Assembly (NCBI RefSeq): GCF_009829685.1
Contig: NZ_VWSD01000007.1
Location: 1-48,734 of the forward strand
DNA from: Cellulomonas citrea
Lineage (GTDB): Bacteria > Actinomycetota > Actinomycetes > Actinomycetales > Cellulomonadaceae
Length of the DNA: 48,734 bases
Direction of reading: 5' to 3'
The position numbers and the translations under genes are program-made. Below the pieces are notes generated by a model, which saw nothing but the letters and a program-made list of their open reading frames with translations, ran no database searches and was not told the DNA's origin. Numbering within the stretch: position 1 is the first letter of the stretch; each line of letters starts with the position of its first letter. Positions 45,196 through 48,734 of this stretch are shown one piece after another.

Positions 45196-45273
45196 CTCAG
45201 GCGCACCGCCCGCACCGCGGAGGACCTGCCCCTCCGGCCTCGCGACGCGCCGAGCGCGCCGCCGACCGCCGGC

Positions 45274-46380
45274 TCAGCGCACCCGCACCCCGCGCAGCAC
45301 GACGGCGGCCGGGGCCGCCAACGCACGGATGTCCACCCGCGGGTCGACGTCGTAGGCCACGAAGTCGGCGGAGGCGCCCTCGCTCAGCCCAGGAACCCCG
45401 AGCCACTGCCTGGCGCGCCAGCTCGCGGCGGCCACCACCTCGGCGGCGGGCAGCCCGGCAGCGACCAGCTCGGCCGCCTCGTCGGCGATCCGGCCGTGCG
45501 CGATGGTGCCGCCGGCGTCCGTGCCGACCAGGATCGGCGCCCCGGCGTCGTGCAGGTCCCGCACCTGCTGGTAGCGACGGGCGTGCATCTGCCGCATCCG
45601 GGCGGCGAACGCCGGGAACCGGGTGCCGGCGTCGGCGATCGCACCGAACTGGGCCACCTGGAGCAAGGTCGCGGTCACCGGGATCCCGGCGGCCGCGATC
45701 GCCTCGACCTGGGTGGCGTCGGCGCCGGTCGCGTGCTCGAGGCAGTCGATGCCCGCCGCGAGCAGGTCGTCCAGCGTCTCGGTCGCGAAGGTGTGCGCCG
45801 TCACGCGGGCCCCGGCGGCGTGCGCCGCCGCGATCGCGTCGGCGAGCTGGCGGGCCGACCACAGCGGACGCAGGTCGCCGCCCGAGACCAGTTCACGGTC
45901 GATCCAGTCGCCGACCAGCTTGACCCAGCCGTCGCCGCGCGCGGCCTCCTGGGCCACCGCGACCGGCAGCTCGTCCGGGTCGTCCAGCTCGCGCGCGTAG
46001 GACCGCAGGTAGCGCTTGGGCCGCGCCAGGTGGTGCCCGGCCCGCACCAGCCGCGGCAGGTCGGGCTCGTCGGCCACCCACGAGGTGTCCAGCGGCGAGC
46101 CCGCGTCCCGGATCGCCAGCACCCCGCTGTCCCGGTCGGCCAGCGCCTGGGCCCGGGCCGTGGCCCGGTCGGTGGCGCCGCCGGCCGCCAGCCCCACGTG
46201 GCAGTGCACGTCGACCAGCCCGGGCAGCACGACGCCGCGCACCGTCGCCGCGGGCTCACCCGCAGGACGGGTGTAGGTGATCCGCCCGCCCTCGACCCAG
46301 GCCTCGCCGACCTCGTGCTCGTCGTCGACGACGACCCGACCCACCAGGTGCAGGACGGACATGGCTGCCAGGCCCGTCAC
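45274..46380 (-). CDS. metal-dependent amidohydrolase
   Basis: 368-residue protein of the imidazolonepropionase-like amidohydrolase group, a distorted TIM barrel with metal site. Visible ligands: VDVHCHVG (HxH), AHTFATE, LEHATGAD and the Asp in VGTDAGGTIAHG. N- and C-terminal beta-strands form the composite domain (VVLPGL just before the HxH; GASADFVAYDVDP at the end). The substrate is unknown. GTG 46380 overlaps the ffh stop by 4 nt; the ATG at MSVLHLV is an alternative. The gene is commonly found between ffh and rpsP in actinobacteria. Confidence 0.92.
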   Translation of the reverse strand: MTGLAAMSVLHLVGRVVVDDEHEVGEAWVEGGRITYTRPAGEPAATVRGVVLPGLVDVHCHVGLAAGGATDRATARAQALADRDSGVLAIRDAGSPLDTSWVADEPDLPRLVRAGHHLARPKRYLRSYARELDDPDELPVAVAQEAARGDGWVKLVGDWIDRELVSGGDLRPLWSARQLADAIAAAHAAGARVTAHTFATETLDDLLAAGIDCLEHATGADATQVEAIAAAGIPVTATLLQVAQFGAIADAGTRFPAFAARMRQMHARRYQQVRDLHDAGAPILVGTDAGGTIAHGRIADEAAELVAAGLPAAEVVAAASWRARQWLGVPGLSEGASADFVAYDVDPRVDIRALAAPAAVVLRGVRVR

Positions 46381-47960
46381 TGACCGCGCAGGTACTGGTC
46401 CAGCCCCTCGGGCAAGGTCACGTCGGCCGGACGGCTCGGCGCGCCGCCACCCAGACCGAACGCCGAGCCTGCCGGGGAGGCCGGCCGGGCGACCTCGCCG
46501 CGCAGCTGCGCGGCCCGCGTCGCCGGGTTGCCCGACCGCGCCTTGCCGCGCTTGGGCGGCGGTGCGGTGCGGCCCTTCGCCTTCTTGCCCGAGCCCGGCA
46601 GGTTGCCCATCCCCGGCATCGACGGCATGCCGCCGCCGCGCGCCATCTGGCGCATCATCTTCTGCGCCGCGTCGAACCGGACCACCAGGTCGTTGACGTC
46701 GGAGACCTTGGTGCCCGAACCGGCGGCGATGCGCGAGCGGCGCGACCCGTTGAGGATCTTGGGGTTGGCGCGCTCGGCCGGGGTCATCGAGTGGATGATC
46801 GCCTCGACGCGGTCGACCTCGCGCTCGTCGAAGCTGTCCAGCGCCTCGCGCATCTGACCCATCCCGGGGAGCATCCCGAGCATCTTCTTCAGCGGCCCGG
46901 CGCTGCGGACCTGCTGCAGCTGGCTGAGGAAGTCAGCGAGGGTGAAGTCCTCACCGCTGGCCAGCTTGCCGGCGAACCGCTCGGCCTGCTCGGCGTCGAA
47001 GGTCTTCTCGGCCTGCTCGATGAGGGTGAGGACGTCACCCATGTCGAGGATGCGCGAGGCCATCCGGTCGGGGTGGAACACCTCGAGGTCGCTGAGCTTC
47101 TCACCGGTCGAGGCGAAGAGGATGGGGCGCCCGGTCACCTGCGTGACGGACAGCGCCGCCCCACCGCGGGCGTCGCCGTCGAGCTTGGACAGCACGACGC
47201 CGGTGAACCCGACACCGTCGGCGAACGCCTGGGCGGTGGTGACCGCGTCCTGGCCGATCATCGCGTCGACGACGAACAGGATCTCGTCGGGCGAGGTCGC
47301 GTCCCGGATCGCCGCGGCCTGCGCCATGAGACCGTCGTCGACCCCCAGCCGCCCCGCGGTGTCGATGACGACGACGTCGTGCTGACGCGCACGTGCGGTC
47401 TCCACGCCCGCACGAGCCACCGCGACCGGGTCGGCACCGGCCGGGAGCACGTCGTCCGCACCGGCGTTGCCCGGGTGCGGGGCGAACACGGGGACCCCGG
47501 CCCGCTCCCCCACCACCTGCAGCTGGGTGACGGCGTTGGGACGCTGCAGGTCGGCCGCGACGAGCAGCGGGGTGTGCCCCTGCTCGCGCAACCAGAGCCC
47601 CAGCTTGCCGGCGAGCGTCGTCTTGCCCGCACCCTGCAGACCCGCGAGCAGGATGACGGTCGGCGGGTTCTTGGCCAGCCGCAGCTCACGGGTGGCGCCA
47701 CCGAGCACCGTGACCAGCTCGTCGTGCACGATCTTGACGACCTGCTGCGCCGGGTTGAGGGCGCCGGACACCTCGGACGACAGCGCCCGCTCACGGATCG
47801 CCCCCGTGAAGGAGCGGACCACCGGGACGGCGACATCGGCGTCGAGCAGGGCACGGCGGATCTCGCGCACGGTGGCGTCGACATCCGCCTCCGACAGCTT
47901 GCCCTTGGTGCGCAGGTTGCGGAAGGTGGCGGTCAGCCGGTCGGACAGGGAGGCGAACAC
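46377..47960 (-). CDS. ffh: signal recognition particle protein Ffh
   Basis: GTPase that binds signal sequences and 4.5S RNA, delivering nascent membrane proteins to FtsY. The 527-residue protein has an N domain (FASLSDRLTATFRNLRTKGKLSEADVDATVREIRRALLDADV), then the GTPase domain with LLAGLQGAGKTTLAGKL, DTAGRLGVDDGLM and VVLSKLDGDARGGAAL. The M domain ends with a Met/Gly-rich segment (MARGGGMPSMPGMGNLPG). The GTG start at 47960 lies 24 nt after the glnD stop. Confidence 0.97.
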   Translation of the reverse strand: MFASLSDRLTATFRNLRTKGKLSEADVDATVREIRRALLDADVAVPVVRSFTGAIRERALSSEVSGALNPAQQVVKIVHDELVTVLGGATRELRLAKNPPTVILLAGLQGAGKTTLAGKLGLWLREQGHTPLLVAADLQRPNAVTQLQVVGERAGVPVFAPHPGNAGADDVLPAGADPVAVARAGVETARARQHDVVVIDTAGRLGVDDGLMAQAAAIRDATSPDEILFVVDAMIGQDAVTTAQAFADGVGFTGVVLSKLDGDARGGAALSVTQVTGRPILFASTGEKLSDLEVFHPDRMASRILDMGDVLTLIEQAEKTFDAEQAERFAGKLASGEDFTLADFLSQLQQVRSAGPLKKMLGMLPGMGQMREALDSFDEREVDRVEAIIHSMTPAERANPKILNGSRRSRIAAGSGTKVSDVNDLVVRFDAAQKMMRQMARGGGMPSMPGMGNLPGSGKKAKGRTAPPPKRGKARSGNPATRAAQLRGEVARPASPAGSAFGLGGGAPSRPADVTLPEGLDQYLRGQ

Positions 47961-47984
47961 CGCAGGGACTCCAGAGGCAGGTGA

Positions 47985-48734
47985 CTACGGACGGTCCACA
48001 GTATCCGTCAGCGCGGCCCGGGCCAGGTCCGTGAGGTCGTCCACGAGCCGCGCCCGCCACGTGGTCCAGGCCGTCGGGCCGGCCGCCGACGCATCGGCCT
48101 CGGTGAGCGCACGCAGCAGCTCGAGCAGGTCGGCGCGGTGGTCGACCGCGACGAGCAGCCGCTCGACGGTGGCCGGGTCGTCCAGGTCGGCCGTCGTGGC
48201 CAGGTCGGCGAGCGTGAGGTGCTCGCGCACCAGCCGGGTGACGTCGGCGGCGACCTGCGCGCCGAACCCCATCCGGGTGACGATCGGCCCGGCCAGCCGG
48301 GCGCCCTCGATCGAGTGGTCACCGGCGCCGGCGCGTTTGCCGATGTCGTGCAGCAGCGCGGCGACGAGCAACGTGTCGGAGTTCTCCAGCTCGCGCCGGT
48401 CCCGGCCGGCCCGCGCCACGGTCTCGACGATGTGCCGGTCGACGGTGTGGTGGTGCACCGGTGAGCGCTGCGGCCGGTTGCGCACCCCGGCCCACTCCGG
48501 GATCCAGGTGGTGACGACGCCCGCCAGGTCGAGCGCCTCCCAGACCGGCACCTGCGCGGGGCCGCTGCCCAGCAGCGCGAGGAGCTGGGTGCGCGCCGTG
48601 CGGGGCCACGGGACCGGCAGCGGCGGGGTGGCCTGCAGGCTGGCCACCGTGACCGGGGACAGCACCAGGCCGGTGCGGGCGGCCGTGGCCGCGGCCCGCA
48701 GGGACAGCACGGGGTCCTCGCCCGGGCGGGCGTC
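47985..48734 (-). CDS. glnD: PII uridylyltransferase-like protein GlnD, C-terminal part (cut by window end)
   Basis: The 3' part of a gene whose start lies beyond the window; about 249 codons are visible. It carries a GlnD-style linker and HD domain: [76 protein letters not shown] and the [25 protein letters not shown] segment. In typical GlnD proteins two ACT domains follow this point; here the protein stops about 18 residues later (TAG at 47985), and only 24 nt remain before ffh. GlnD modifies the PII protein according to glutamine status. The position upstream of ffh is typical for actinobacteria. Confidence 0.88.
   Translation of the reverse strand, partial: DARPGEDPVLSLRAAATAARTGLVLSPVTVASLQATPPLPVPWPRTARTQLLALLGSGPAQVPVWEALDLAGVVTTWIPEWAGVRNRPQRSPVHHHTVDRHIVETVARAGRDRRELENSDTLLVAALLHDIGKRAGAGDHSIEGARLAGPIVTRMGFGAQVAADVTRLVREHLTLADLATTADLDDPATVERLLVAVDHRADLLELLRALTEADASAAGPTAWTTWRARLVDDLTDLARAALTDTVDRP

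Noticed and set aside
1-48734. CRISPR arrays, toxin-antitoxin or phage-defence genes
   Set aside because: No regularly spaced repeats were seen, and every convincing frame belongs to housekeeping, surface or polyamine functions.

Overview
The window is a gene-dense, very GC-rich (about 70% or more) stretch of an actinobacterial chromosome. Gene order, GTG starts, 4-nt ATGA/GTGA overlaps, alanine-rich tails on ribosomal proteins and a LAXTG-type surface anchor all fit a member of Micrococcales. A FliA/WhiG-type sigma factor suggests something like Cellulomonadaceae, but that placement is an inference. No tRNA, rRNA, CRISPR array, transposase or phage gene was recognised.

Most of the window is the conserved actinobacterial housekeeping run, read on the minus strand from right to left: glnD (cut by the window end), ffh, an amidohydrolase, rpsP-khpA-rimM-trmD, rplS, lepB-rnhB-DUF2469, yraN-comM-dprA, xerC-sigma28, then rpsB-tsf-pyrH-frr-cdsA-rlmN-DivIVA-dxr, and further left rseP (M50), ispG, a DUF4081/GNAT protein and proS. 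It covers protein targeting, ribosome assembly and rRNA/tRNA methylation, DNA uptake and processing, cell-envelope lipid synthesis and the MEP isoprenoid pathway (dxr, ispG).

Two accessory cassettes interrupt this run. The first (about 4.0-12.2 kb, plus strand, between ispG and the GNAT gene) pairs a large LuxR-family ATPase-type regulator, whose P-loop lacks the lysine, with a 1813-residue secreted, wall-anchored, multi-domain surface protein ending in LASTG. The second (15.0-27.6 kb, between rseP and dxr) is a putrescine/polyamine uptake and catabolism cluster: gabT, a HemL-like aminotransferase and an FMN-binding protein on the plus strand; potDABC and an aminobutyraldehyde dehydrogenase on the minus strand; and an Lrp/AsnC regulator with a diamine-type aminotransferase and a PuuB-like FAD oxidoreductase on the plus strand. 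Together these could import putrescine, oxidise or transaminate it to 4-aminobutanal, oxidise that to GABA, and transaminate GABA to succinate semialdehyde. A DNA glycosylase gene also sits between proS and the GNAT gene.

The main points for a second look are: the regulator and giant surface protein pair; the polyamine cluster with three class-III aminotransferases and a near-consensus, probably leaderless gabT promoter beside a palindrome; a peptidase-like reading frame that runs without a stop 528 nt into the opposite-strand sigma gene; a sigma28-like -10 box upstream of the xerC-sigma operon; a structured rpsB leader; and a GlnD that ends just before the position where the ACT domains normally start.
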